NCBI RefSeq assembly: GCF_011045195.1
Contig: NZ_CP049200.1
Coordinates: 310,001 to 374,000, forward strand
Length of the DNA: 64,000 bases
Source of the DNA: Caulobacter soli
GTDB taxonomy: Bacteria > Pseudomonadota > Alphaproteobacteria > Caulobacterales > Caulobacteraceae
Direction: 5' to 3'
The notes below the pieces were generated by a model. That model saw only the letters and a list, made by a program, of their open reading frames with translations, was not told the origin of the DNA and did not search any database. Below, in pieces: positions 42,192-49,965 of the stretch (its first letter is position 1; each line of letters starts with the position of its first letter). The translations under genes were made by a program, and so were the position numbers.

Positions 42192-42932
42192 TCAGGTGTT
42201 CAGTCCGCCATCGACATTCAGAATGGTCCCTGTGATGTGCCTGGCCGCCGGGCTGGCGAGGAAGGCGACGGCCGCGGCGACGTCCTTGGGGTCACCATAG
42301 CGGCCCAGGGGCATCAGCGACCGCTGCCATTCGGCGTACTCGCCGTCGGCTGGGTTCATCTCCGTATTGGTCGAGCCGGGCTGGACGAGATTGACCGTGA
42401 TGTCCTTGGGGCCCAGCTCGCGAGCAAGGCCGCGGGTGTAGGACTGCAGGGCGGACTTGGTCATGTAATAGACCGTGCCCGTGTCGCCGACGATCCGTTC
42501 GGCGCCGGCGGAGCCGATCGTGACGATGCGGCCGCCGGCCTTGAGGTGCGGGATGGCCGCCTGGGCCGCCAGGATGGGGGACCGGACATTCACCGCCAGC
42601 AGGGCGTCGATCTCATCCAGGCCGAAGTCGGCTATGGTGTTGTAGAGGACGATGGCGGCGTTGTTGACCAGGATGTCCAGTCCGCCGAGGGCCGCGACGG
42701 CCTCGTTCACGGAGCGTTTGACGGCGGCGGGATCGGCGCTGTCGGCTTGGATGGCGACGGCCTTGCGGCCCTTGGCCTCGATTTCGCGCACGATGGCCCC
42801 GGCGCGGTCGGCGGCCTTCTCGTAGGTGATGGCGACATCGGCGCCCTTGTCGGCCAGCGCCAGAGCGATCGCGGCCCCGATGCCGCGAGAGGCGCCGGTC
42901 ACCAGGGCGCGTTTGCCAGTCAGTTCAGTCAT
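42192..42932 (-). CDS. SDR family oxidoreductase (3-oxoacyl reductase-like)
   Basis: A 246-residue classical SDR with intact motifs: RALVTGASRGIGAAIALALA, NNAAIV, the catalytic TIGSAGAERIVGDTGTVYYM followed by TKSAL (YxxxK), and LVQPGSTNTEMNPADG. The C-terminus GTILNVDGGLNT is typical. It reduces or oxidises a small alcohol or ketone with NADP(H). A TetR gene lies 160 bases upstream on the same strand and is a likely regulator. Confidence 0.92.
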   Translation of the reverse strand: MTELTGKRALVTGASRGIGAAIALALADKGADVAITYEKAADRAGAIVREIEAKGRKAVAIQADSADPAAVKRSVNEAVAALGGLDILVNNAAIVLYNTIADFGLDEIDALLAVNVRSPILAAQAAIPHLKAGGRIVTIGSAGAERIVGDTGTVYYMTKSALQSYTRGLARELGPKDITVNLVQPGSTNTEMNPADGEYAEWQRSLMPLGRYGDPKDVAAAVAFLASPAARHITGTILNVDGGLNT

Positions 42933-43092
42933 CGTGGTTCTTTCTGTAAGGATCGATGCAGAATGAACTGGTGAGCCGCCGGCTCCTGGTCAAGGATATA
43001 TGGAGCGATCACTGCAGAATTATTTGGCCCCGCTCGACGGCGGCGTCGAAACACCGTTGCCGAGGTCGGAATGCGAGGCGAACCGGCCTGCG

Positions 43093-43743
43093 TCAGGCGC
43101 CGAGGCGGACGTCCCAGACCATCAGCGAGGTCCTGGCCACCTCTTCAAGGTCGGCGCGGCTCGCACCGTCTCGGGCCAGAAGGGACATGCCGTTGTAGAC
43201 GGCCTGGATGAAGCGGGCGAGGCCATGCACACCGATCCCTAGCGGGATCTCGCCCTCGGCCGCGGCCCGTTCGAAACGGGATTCCAGCCGCTCCAGACCG
43301 ATGGCCCGTTCGGATCGCACCAGTTCGCCGAGCGCCTCGTGGCCCTCGCCGGCGACGCTGGAGAGGGCGACCATGCAGCCGCGAGGCACATCGGTCACGG
43401 CGCCGCTCAGCACCCCCGCCGAATTCATCAACAGGAACGCCACCGCCTCGCGGGCTGTCGGCGCGGTCTCGAAACCGTTCCAGATCAGGGGCGCCTGGGT
43501 CTCCCCGTAGTGCCGGATGGCCTCGGCGTAGAGCGCCTCCTTTGACCTGAAGGTGGCGTAGAGGCTGGGAGCCCCGATGCCCATCACGGCCATGAGATCG
43601 GCGATCGAGGTGGCTTCGTAGCCCTTGGACCAGAACAGCCGCATGGCCCGACCGAGGGCGGCTTCGCGGTCGAACTCCCGCGGCCTGCCGCGTCGTGGCG
43701 CATCCGTCTGCTGGGTCACGACAGGGGAGGGCGACTTTTGCAT
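43093..43743 (-). CDS. TetR/AcrR family transcriptional regulator
   Basis: A 216-residue regulator. The N-terminus has the RGRPREFDREAALGRAMRLF signature, then the helix-turn-helix ATSIADLMAVMGIGAPSLYA and TFRSKEALYAEAIRHYG. This AcrR subtype often senses electrophiles or drugs and represses a neighbouring reductase, here probably the SDR downstream. An ATG at 43755 (four codons earlier) is an alternative start. Confidence 0.9.
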   Translation of the reverse strand: MQKSPSPVVTQQTDAPRRGRPREFDREAALGRAMRLFWSKGYEATSIADLMAVMGIGAPSLYATFRSKEALYAEAIRHYGETQAPLIWNGFETAPTAREAVAFLLMNSAGVLSGAVTDVPRGCMVALSSVAGEGHEALGELVRSERAIGLERLESRFERAAAEGEIPLGIGVHGLARFIQAVYNGMSLLARDGASRADLEEVARTSLMVWDVRLGA

Positions 43744-43900
43744 CGTTCGATACATAAGGTCGTTCCCCCCGCCTCACAACGGGGACGTATCTGGACCGCG
43801 TCCAGGCCCCGCTAGGCGCAGGACGAGGGCGCAGGCGGTTAAGACGGCCAGGCCGCAGGCCGGGCTCGGATCACCGGCGGCTGCGCCCCTTAGGCCGACG

Positions 43901-44063
43901 TCAGGTGGCGACGGGATGCGCCCGGCGTCCGAGGACGCCCTGGATCAGGTCGGCGATCCGCCGATGGCGGGTCTCCTCCCACTCACCCAGCGGCCACTAG
44001 ATAGTCCTTTTCGGTGGGATGACGTGGTTCTTCATCTCCGAAGAGGGGGGAGGCGGCGGACAT
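43901..44063 (-). pseudogene. Small ORF with one frameshift, unknown family
   Basis: From ATG at 44063 the minus strand reads MSAASPLFGDEEPRHPTEKD then YLVAAG and stops. Removing one T near 43985 joins this to EWEETRHRRIADLIQGVLGR followed by RAHPVAT and a TGA at 43903-43901. The joined product is about 53 residues with protein-like composition. No family is recognised. It lies in a stretch that also holds two other truncated gene ends. Confidence 0.35.
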
Positions 44064-44156
44064 GACCAACCGATGTGCGGAGGCGAACCTTGCCCTGAGC
44101 CATGGAGCAGCAGGCATCTCCCAAATCGCTTGCGCATATTCAACTCGCTTACCCGC

Positions 44157-44370
44157 CTAGAACTTGGCGATGTAGCCCTTTCCCGCCTTGTCGAACGGGA
44201 TGCGCGCCGATCCCAGCTTTTCGAGCACCTCGGACGGCACGTCCTCGACGGGCAGGCTGCCCACCTTGGGCTCCTTCTCGCGCAAACAGGCAAACCGGCT
44301 TGAGTAGAAGTCGCCCGCCTGGATGTCGCTGAGCACGCCCCAGAACGCCAGCACCACCTCCTGGTCGCCG
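44157..44370 (-). pseudogene. 3' remnant of an unidentified gene
   Basis: The minus strand reads VVLAFWGVLSDIQAGDFYSS, then RFACLREKEPKVGSLPVEDV and ends DKAGKGYIAKF. It has natural-looking amino-acid use but no ribosome site properly spaced from a start. The frame meets a TGA just upstream, near the point where a second remnant begins on the other strand. I read it as a gene cut off at about 44370. A short intact gene starting at GTG 44357 is the alternative. Confidence 0.35.
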
Positions 44371-44371
44371 C

Positions 44372-44569
44372 TGGTTCACCGCCCTAGGGCAGTTGGCGGT
44401 CTACGGCGCCGACCAGCCCAAGCCGCCTCGGCGGATCCTGGTGTGCCCAACTCACCTGAAGCATCCGCTTTTCGAAAGCGCCCTGAAGGCCCTGGCGGTC
44501 ACCGTGGTGACGTTCGATGATTCCCGTGGGCCGATTGTCTTCAAAGGCTTGAAGCAAGCGCTAGCATGA
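44372..44569 (+). pseudogene. 3' remnant of an unidentified gene
   Basis: The plus strand reads WFTALGQLAVYGADQPKPPR, then ILVCPTHLKHPLFESALKAL, AVTVVTFDDSRGPIVFKGL and ends KQALA at a TGA (44567-44569), directly before an intrinsic terminator. There is no start codon with a ribosome site. The fragment looks like a genuine C-terminus of an alpha/beta protein. It begins where the opposite-strand remnant begins, suggesting a deletion or rearrangement junction near 44370. Confidence 0.45.
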
Positions 44570-44571
44570 AA

Positions 44572-44602
44572 AAACCCCTCCCCAGCGTCGGGAAGGGCTT
44601 TT
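44572..44602. terminator. Bidirectional intrinsic terminator
   Basis: Stem CCCCTCCCC / GGGAAGGG (one bulge) with loop AGCGTC. It is flanked by AAAAAA on the left and CTTTT on the right. On the minus strand it gives GGGGTTTTTT, a strong terminator for the UrcA gene. On the plus strand it ends the 44372 remnant. Confidence 0.65.
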
Positions 44603-44649
44603 CCGATGCACGGCTTTGGCGGCGAGGGTGCGTAGCCCTCTAAAAGGCC

Positions 44650-44940
44650 TTAGCGCGCCGCGAGAACTTGGTTGGCGGCGTTGTAGGCGACCAGTTCTGG
44701 ATTGTTGAGCTTGCTCACGGCGTCGTTGACCGAGGCGCGCACGCAGGGGGCGTAGGTGTAGCTGGCCAGAGTGTCGCCGCGGACGTCCTGCCAGCAAACC
44801 GCGCTGGCGGCCTTGACGATCTCGGCGCGCAGCTCGGCCGGGGCCTTGCCGGTGGTCTTGATGCGAACTTCAGCGGCGCCGGCCGGAGCGGCGGCGAACA
44901 GCGCGACGGCTGCTGCCGTCAGCATGAAGGTGCGGATCAT
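44650..44940 (-). CDS. UrcA family secreted protein
   Basis: A 96-residue exported protein. The signal peptide is TFMLTAAAVALFAAAPAGAA. The mature part has two cysteines in the UrcA arrangement, SAVCWQDVRGD and YAPCVRASVNDAVSKLNNPE, probably a disulfide. UrcA proteins are small alphaproteobacterial periplasmic proteins of unknown function. The ATG at 44940 is chosen because it starts the signal peptide. A terminator follows at 44572-44602. Confidence 0.75.
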   Translation of the reverse strand: MIRTFMLTAAAVALFAAAPAGAAEVRIKTTGKAPAELRAEIVKAASAVCWQDVRGDTLASYTYAPCVRASVNDAVSKLNNPELVAYNAANQVLAAR

Positions 44941-45205
44941 GGTGCGAGTTCCTGAACAGCGTTGGGTTTCAACCCGTCCGAACTGCGTTTCCCCCAAGGT
45001 GGCCGATGGGATCTCGCCCGCTTCGCCAACCTGACCAAACCATAGACTCTCGTGATCGAGTTATCAATGGTTATATTGCGATGCAACATGAACTGATACG
45101 GAGTCGGCTAAGTCTCTTCCGATCGCGACGCGCGTTCTGAAACCAAGCTTTTTATGCTCGCAATGCGTGTGGAGACTTTGTTAGGTGGAGCAGGGGAGCT
45201 TCGCC

Positions 45206-45427
45206 ATGGGTTGGTATGACGATGAGGAAAGCGCCTGGCTGCCGAACTGGGCGATAGCGTCATTGGCGTGGCTGGGCTGTGGGATGGCCGCGGTGTTGCC
45301 GGCCGGTGTCGTTCTGGCGTTGTGGAACGCGCTGCTTCCAGACGCGCCGCTGGCCGCAAGTCTCACCGTCTACGCCCTATCGCTGGGCTTGATGATCGCG
45401 GCGGTCAAACCCTGGACCATTCGCTAG
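45206..45427 (+). CDS. Small two-helix membrane protein
   Basis: A 73-residue protein. The ATG at 45206 has a good ribosome site (AGGGGAG, 7 bases before). A short acidic start (MGWYDDEESAWLPNW) leads into one helix (IASLAWLGCGMAAVLPAGVV) and a second (ASLTVYALSLGLMIAAVKPW). No family is recognised. It stands alone, divergent from UrcA. Confidence 0.5.
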   Translation: MGWYDDEESAWLPNWAIASLAWLGCGMAAVLPAGVVLALWNALLPDAPLAASLTVYALSLGLMIAAVKPWTIR

Positions 45428-45448
45428 TTCGGGCTCGTGAACTGGCCG

Positions 45449-45509
45449 CAGTCGCGGGGTCTGAAGTCAGGAAATCAGCGCGGATTTGGAAACAGAGTTC
45501 TTTGCGTCT
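45449..45509. repeat. Copy A of a dispersed intergenic repeat
   Basis: This 61-base stretch after the small membrane gene matches 55497-55556. Shared blocks are CAGTCGC, GGGT, AGTCAG, AAATCAGC, GGAT and GCGTCT in the same order and spacing. It lies between genes and has no obvious inverted structure. Origin and function unknown. Confidence 0.45.
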
Positions 45510-45603
45510 CGTTCCACGACTCCATCAACCGGACCAACTTTTGTTGACCAAACGCCGTCCGTCCGTCGCATGACTACGTCACGCGGCGGCGCGAAGTCCG
45601 GGA

Positions 45604-46959
45604 TCAACCAGGGTGAGCCGACGTGAACTCCAGCTTCATGATCGTTCCACCTTCCGGCGCATCACCGACCTCGATGCGCCCGCGATGACTGTCCATCACC
45701 TGGCGCACGAGGCTAAGGCCCAGCCCCGCGCCGGTGGTGTGGGATCGAAGGCGATGAAAAGGCTCGAATATCCGCTCCCGCTCGGATACCGGCACGCCGG
45801 GTCCATCGTCCTCGACCTCAACGAACGCGCCCTCAATGCGCAGGATCACCCGGCGTCCACCGTGCTCGATGGCGTTCTGCACCAGGTTGGTCAGGACACG
45901 CTCGATCGCCGCCCCGTCCCCTCGGACGAGTACGGCCCCTAGGTCGGCGACCTCCACGTCGCAGCCATTGGCGATGACGATCGGCGCCAGGTCGGCGGCG
46001 ACGCGGCGGGAGATCTCCACGAGGTCGATGTCGTTCGCCAAGGACAGCCCACGATCCAGTCTCTGAAGATCGAGGAGTTGTTCGGCCAGGGTCGCCAAGC
46101 GCGCCACGTCACGGCGAAGGCGGTCGGCGGCCCTCTCGTCCGTCATTCCGTCGATCCGGGCCAGGACGATGGCGATCGGTGTCCGCAGTTCGTGCGCGGC
46201 GTCGGCGAGAAAGCGGGCTTGACGCTCATAACCTTCGTCGAGCCGGTCCAGGGCCCGGTTGATCGCCAGGATCAGCGGCGCGATCTCGGCGGGCGCGCGC
46301 TCTTGCGGCAACCGCACGCCGCGATCCCTGGCGTCGATCGCTTCGGCCGCCTGGATGGCTTCGTCGAGTTGGCGGAACGACTTGCGGACCACGACGGTCG
46401 TCGCCCAGAGCGAAGCCAGGCCCATGATCAGGACGAGCGGCAGGATGAAGACCAAGCTGATGACGCCGATCGTCCAGGTGAACTCCAGGAAGGTCAGCGG
46501 CCGCCTCACGTCCACGATCATCCTGATCGGTCCAGCGGGGGTGTTGATGGTGTCGAGATGGAACTGCGGATCGTTGACCTTGGCGTTCAACCAGAAATCG
46601 GCCCGTTTGACCGCCGGAAAATCGTCGAGGAGGCGGGGCGAGCGGACCATCTCGCGCGCCATGGGGCCGTAGGCGATCTGATGACCTCGATCATCGCGTA
46701 TCAGGAACGAAAGCTGGGGTTGACGGCGCTGCAGGTCGTGCAATTTTCGGCTCGGCGTCAGGCGCAAGGCTCCATCACCGGTCCGTGAAAGCGAACCGGC
46801 GATGGCCTCGGCGGCGAAGTGGCCGCTCTTGTCACGCAGCAGGCCAGCGCTCCAAAGAGAGCCGAGCACCAATGCGACAGCCGCGAGCATGAGGACGGCC
46901 TGCGCGAAGACAAGACGGCGGATCAGTTGCCATCGCATCGAACGCCGCGGTCTTGTCAT
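45604..46959 (-). CDS. Sensor histidine kinase
   Basis: A 451-residue two-component kinase. The order is: first transmembrane helix (LVFAQAVLMLAAVALVLGSL), periplasmic sensor domain (about 40-160), second helix (TWTIGVISLVFILPLVLIMG), HAMP-like linker, H-box ADAAHELRTPIAI, N-box LTNLVQNAIEHGG and G-boxes VEDDGPGVP and TGAGLGLSLV. It autophosphorylates on the H-box His and passes phosphate to the response regulator whose gene overlaps its start (ATGA at 46956-46959). The signal is unknown. Confidence 0.93.
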   Translation of the reverse strand: MTRPRRSMRWQLIRRLVFAQAVLMLAAVALVLGSLWSAGLLRDKSGHFAAEAIAGSLSRTGDGALRLTPSRKLHDLQRRQPQLSFLIRDDRGHQIAYGPMAREMVRSPRLLDDFPAVKRADFWLNAKVNDPQFHLDTINTPAGPIRMIVDVRRPLTFLEFTWTIGVISLVFILPLVLIMGLASLWATTVVVRKSFRQLDEAIQAAEAIDARDRGVRLPQERAPAEIAPLILAINRALDRLDEGYERQARFLADAAHELRTPIAIVLARIDGMTDERAADRLRRDVARLATLAEQLLDLQRLDRGLSLANDIDLVEISRRVAADLAPIVIANGCDVEVADLGAVLVRGDGAAIERVLTNLVQNAIEHGGRRVILRIEGAFVEVEDDGPGVPVSERERIFEPFHRLRSHTTGAGLGLSLVRQVMDSHRGRIEVGDAPEGGTIMKLEFTSAHPG

Positions 46960-47630
46960 GGCGCGGCTCGGATCAAATAGCCGACGCCGCGGATGGCGTG
47001 GATCTCCACGCCGGCCGAAGCTTCGACAAGCTTGCGGCGAAGCCGCGAGATGTGGGCGTCAAGCGTATTGGACTGGATGTCGTCGTCGAACCCGTAGACG
47101 GCGTCCTCCAACGCGCTGCGCAGCACGGTCCGGCCACGACGCCGCATCAAGGTGACCAGGACCCGCAGTTCACGCCGAGGCAGATCAAGACGGCGGTCTC
47201 CAACCTGAGCTTCGTCGTTGGTGAGATCGTACTGAAGGCGCCCAAGCCTTACCGGTTCGGTGATCATGGTGACGGGACGACGCCGCACCGCGCGCACTCT
47301 GGCCAAGAGTTCCTCGACGGCGAACGGCTTGGCCAGATAGTCGTCGGCGCCGAGATCAAGACCCGCTACCCGATCCGACATTTCTCCGCGCGCGGTCAGG
47401 ACAATGATCGGAACACCGGGGCGGCGCAGACGCAGAATGGGAATGAGGCCAAGGCCCTCGCCGTCGGGCAAGGCTCGATCCAGCAGCACCGCGTCGTGAT
47501 CTCCCGATTGGGCTGCTTCTTCGGCGTCGGCGAGACTGCCGACATGATCGACGACCAATCCGTGACGCTCCAAGGCCGCGCACAGCGCGGAGGCCAGCTC
47601 AAGCTCATCTTCGATCAGCAACACCTTCAC
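46956..47630 (-). CDS. OmpR/PhoB family response regulator
   Basis: A 224-residue response regulator. The receiver domain starts KVLLIEDELELASALCAALE. The phosphoacceptor Asp is in AVLLDRALPDGEG, and the conserved Lys is in DYLAKPFAVEELLARV. The C-terminal winged helix has LDLPRRELRVLVTLMRRRGR and SNTLDAHISRLRRKL. The GTG at 47630 gives the normal length; an ATG at 47666 adds 12 residues. It overlaps its kinase and lies 78 bases downstream of an outer-membrane barrel gene on the same strand, which may be a target. Confidence 0.92.
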   Translation of the reverse strand: MKVLLIEDELELASALCAALERHGLVVDHVGSLADAEEAAQSGDHDAVLLDRALPDGEGLGLIPILRLRRPGVPIIVLTARGEMSDRVAGLDLGADDYLAKPFAVEELLARVRAVRRRPVTMITEPVRLGRLQYDLTNDEAQVGDRRLDLPRRELRVLVTLMRRRGRTVLRSALEDAVYGFDDDIQSNTLDAHISRLRRKLVEASAGVEIHAIRGVGYLIRAAP

Positions 47631-47708
47631 GGCCACATCCCGTTGAAATCGCCCGGAGGATCGCATCCTGCGCCGCCCGCTTCGGCGCGGGCGGCGCTCG
47701 CACGCCGA

Positions 47709-48311
47709 CTAGAACCCAAACGAGAAGCCCACCTGGGCTTTCGAGGATGAAAAGTCGTCGTTGTACTTCACCCGACTATATTCCGCCCGCAGGAACGCTC
47801 CCTCGGATACGGCGGCTTCAAGGCCAACGCCGTACAACAGGCCGCCCTCGGTGTAGCGATCCTTCACATCCTTGAGATTGGCCACGAACTCGGTCTTCTC
47901 CTTCACGCGCAGCCAGCTGTAGCCGGCGCGGCCGTAGAGCAGCGCATTGGGCAGGGCCAGAACGCCGACCCGGCTGGACACATCCCATGTCAATCCGGGC
48001 TCCAGCTTGTAGGACCCGACGGTGTTCTCGAGCTTGAGTTTGCCGCCGCCGCCGCCGAAGCCGGCTTCGGCGCCGACGACCGCTCTCCCAAATTGGGCGT
48101 CGAGCCCAAGACGGCCGCGATATCCAAAGCCGCCCTTTTTCCGGTCCAGGTCCGCGCCAAGGGTCGTCACGCGATAGTCGCCATCGTGCCATCGATAGTC
48201 GGCGTCCGCGCCCATCTTCAGGCCGCTAAAATCCGCGTGATGCGCCGACTGCGCCCAAGCGCTCGCAGGCAGTACAACACAAGCAAGCGCCGCAAGTATC
48301 CGAACCGTCAT
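47709..48311 (-). CDS. Outer membrane beta-barrel protein
   Basis: A 200-residue exported protein with signal peptide (MTVRILAALACVVLPASAWA) and alternating hydrophobic/polar strands ending in AQVGFSFGF with a terminal Phe, typical of OmpW/opacity-like 8-strand porins. Strand examples are GYRGRLGLDAQFGRAVVGAE and ALLYGRAGYSWLRVKEKTEF. The ribosome site GAGGAGAA lies before the ATG. It precedes the two-component genes, so it may share their regulation. Function unknown. Confidence 0.8.
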   Translation of the reverse strand: MTVRILAALACVVLPASAWAQSAHHADFSGLKMGADADYRWHDGDYRVTTLGADLDRKKGGFGYRGRLGLDAQFGRAVVGAEAGFGGGGGKLKLENTVGSYKLEPGLTWDVSSRVGVLALPNALLYGRAGYSWLRVKEKTEFVANLKDVKDRYTEGGLLYGVGLEAAVSEGAFLRAEYSRVKYNDDFSSSKAQVGFSFGF

Positions 48312-48577
48312 TGGCTTCTCCTCTATTGAACCGGGGAAGAACTCACAGCGACTCTCTTTGGCCGCCGCGATCCATGACCAACTAGGCTTGACGAATTGCC
48401 GCAACATTGCGCTCCGGGCGGGAGCCTTCGCCCTGCGATCGGTGAACCAACTCGCGATCGGAGGCCAAACCCCTGGCGGCCGTTCAACCCATGTCAGGTG
48501 GACGCAATGTCCGCGGGCCTTCTTGGCGCTCAGCGGCGACACGCTTCCCTGTCGCGTCTGAGCTTTGGAAGACGATC

Positions 48578-49036
48578 ATGCCCTTAGGATTCAAGCGTTC
48601 CGTAGTCGCGACCAGCATCCTGGCGCTTCTCGCATCGGGGACCCCGAGCCTGGCCCAACAGTCGGGATCACGCCAAGGGCATCCCGACTGGTCCGGCGGG
48701 CCGCCGCCTCGACCGATGTCGCCCGCCGCCGTCGACGATTGCGGACGGCTTCAAGGGGGCGACCGGAGACGATGCGAGGACCGGCGCGACCGTGACCGCC
48801 GCGAGCATGCCCGGCGCGAGAGCGAACGCAGAAAGGACGCCAAGAACAAGGGCGTTGTCGCCGGCGTCGTGGGGACGGTGATCGGGGCCGCCGTCATCGG
48901 CGCGCTCATAGACGGAAACAAGAAGAACAAGCAGGCCGAGGAGCGTCGTCGCTACTGCCTGAGCCGCTATGGCAACTACGACCCGAGCACCGACAGTTAT
49001 CGAGCTAACGATGGCCGTTCCTATCGTTGCGAGTGA
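48578..49036 (+). CDS. BA14K family exported protein
   Basis: A 152-residue protein. The signal peptide is VVATSILALLASGTPSLAQQ. A charged Arg/Asp-rich segment (RRRCEDRRDRDRREHARRES) leads into a glycine-zipper helix (VVAGVVGTVIGAAVIGALID) and the BA14K tail YCLSRYGNYDPSTDSYRAND ending GRSYRCE. BA14K-type proteins are surface or periplasmic lectin-like antigens of alphaproteobacteria. The ATG at 48578 starts the signal. The next gene begins 4 bases after the stop. Confidence 0.8.
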   Translation: MPLGFKRSVVATSILALLASGTPSLAQQSGSRQGHPDWSGGPPPRPMSPAAVDDCGRLQGGDRRRCEDRRDRDRREHARRESERRKDAKNKGVVAGVVGTVIGAAVIGALIDGNKKNKQAEERRRYCLSRYGNYDPSTDSYRANDGRSYRCE

Positions 49037-49040
49037 CGCC

Positions 49041-49597
49041 ATGCGCCGAGATTTGCACCTCATCTTTATGATCGCGGCTATCTCGGTCCCTGCCTTGGCG
49101 GTCGCGGGCCCATGCTCGGGTTCCTACTATTTCAGGATGAGACAGGACGTCGAAACCACGGTGCTGGATAACCAGGGTCGCCTGAAGAGCCGCAAGCGGC
49201 TCTCGGTCACCGACGTCTTCGGGACGCCGGACGCGCCGCGCTCGACGATCTCGACCAAGACCTACGACGCCGGCGACAAGCTGGCGCACACCGCCTTCAG
49301 CGAAGCCCGCTGCGGCGGCAATGATCTGCTGCTCGATGTGGGCGGCGGCTTGCCGGCTCAGGGCGGTTCGCCCCTGGTGGACGAGGATGAGCCGGCCCAA
49401 TCCTGGCTCTCCTCTCCATGGGGCTTCCCTACATCAATGTGGCCGTCAATCAGATCGTCGGCGGCGTTAGCGCTGGTGAAGACCTAAGAGATTTGACCCG
49501 AGATTATCAGGCTATGGGACAGTCGATCGCGCCTGAAGGCGAGGCGGCGCCTGATCTTGATGGCGAAGCGAAGGAGCCGTCGTCAGAGCACGACTAG
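49041..49597 (+). pseudogene. Exported hypothetical protein with a probable frameshift
   Basis: ATG at 49041 starts a signal peptide (LIFMIAAISVPALAVAGP) and a domain with SYYFRMRQDVETTVLDNQGR. In-frame translation ends at 49487 after SWLSSPWGFPTSMWPS, which looks out of phase. Another frame from about 49403 reads ILALLSMGLPYINVAVNQIV, then GGVSAGEDLRDLTRDYQAM and stops at 49595-49597, with a typical soluble tail. One indel between 49385 and 49415 would join both. Either the gene is broken or the assembly has an error. No family is recognised. Confidence 0.5.
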
Positions 49598-49965
49598 ACG
49601 GTCGCCTTCTTCTGGCTGGCTTGGGTTTGTCGCCTGGAGCGTCCGTGGCGGCCGTCTCTGAGGCTTGGTCGGGCTCTGCGCGCGCACGCGCTAGGTGACC
49701 CGGACCAACACATGGCCCAGGGCGTTCCGCCGGGGCCGAGACAAACCTGGGGCGAACCAGAGCAGTCCCGTCACGCCGTTGAGTTCAGCGCCGTGCCGGC
49801 GTTTGGACCATCCTGGCTTGTTCACGGCGACGGCGCCTTGGCGGTGGGGCGTAGCGCCGTGAGGCATAACAATCCAGGCGGGATAATAGATTTTCCGTCG
49901 ATCTACAGTAGAATAACGGCGATATTTGAACTACGCTTTCCTCTGTTCAGGACAGGGGGAACAGC
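49598..49965. other. Intergenic region upstream of the lipoprotein gene
   Basis: 368 bases with no convincing gene; an 85-codon open frame here lacks a ribosome site and protein-like composition. The last 100 bases (49870-49940) are AT-rich (GGATAATAGATTTTCC, GAATAACGGCGATATTTGAA) and probably hold the lipoprotein promoter. The ribosome site AGGGGGA lies just before the lipoprotein ATG. Confidence 0.4.
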
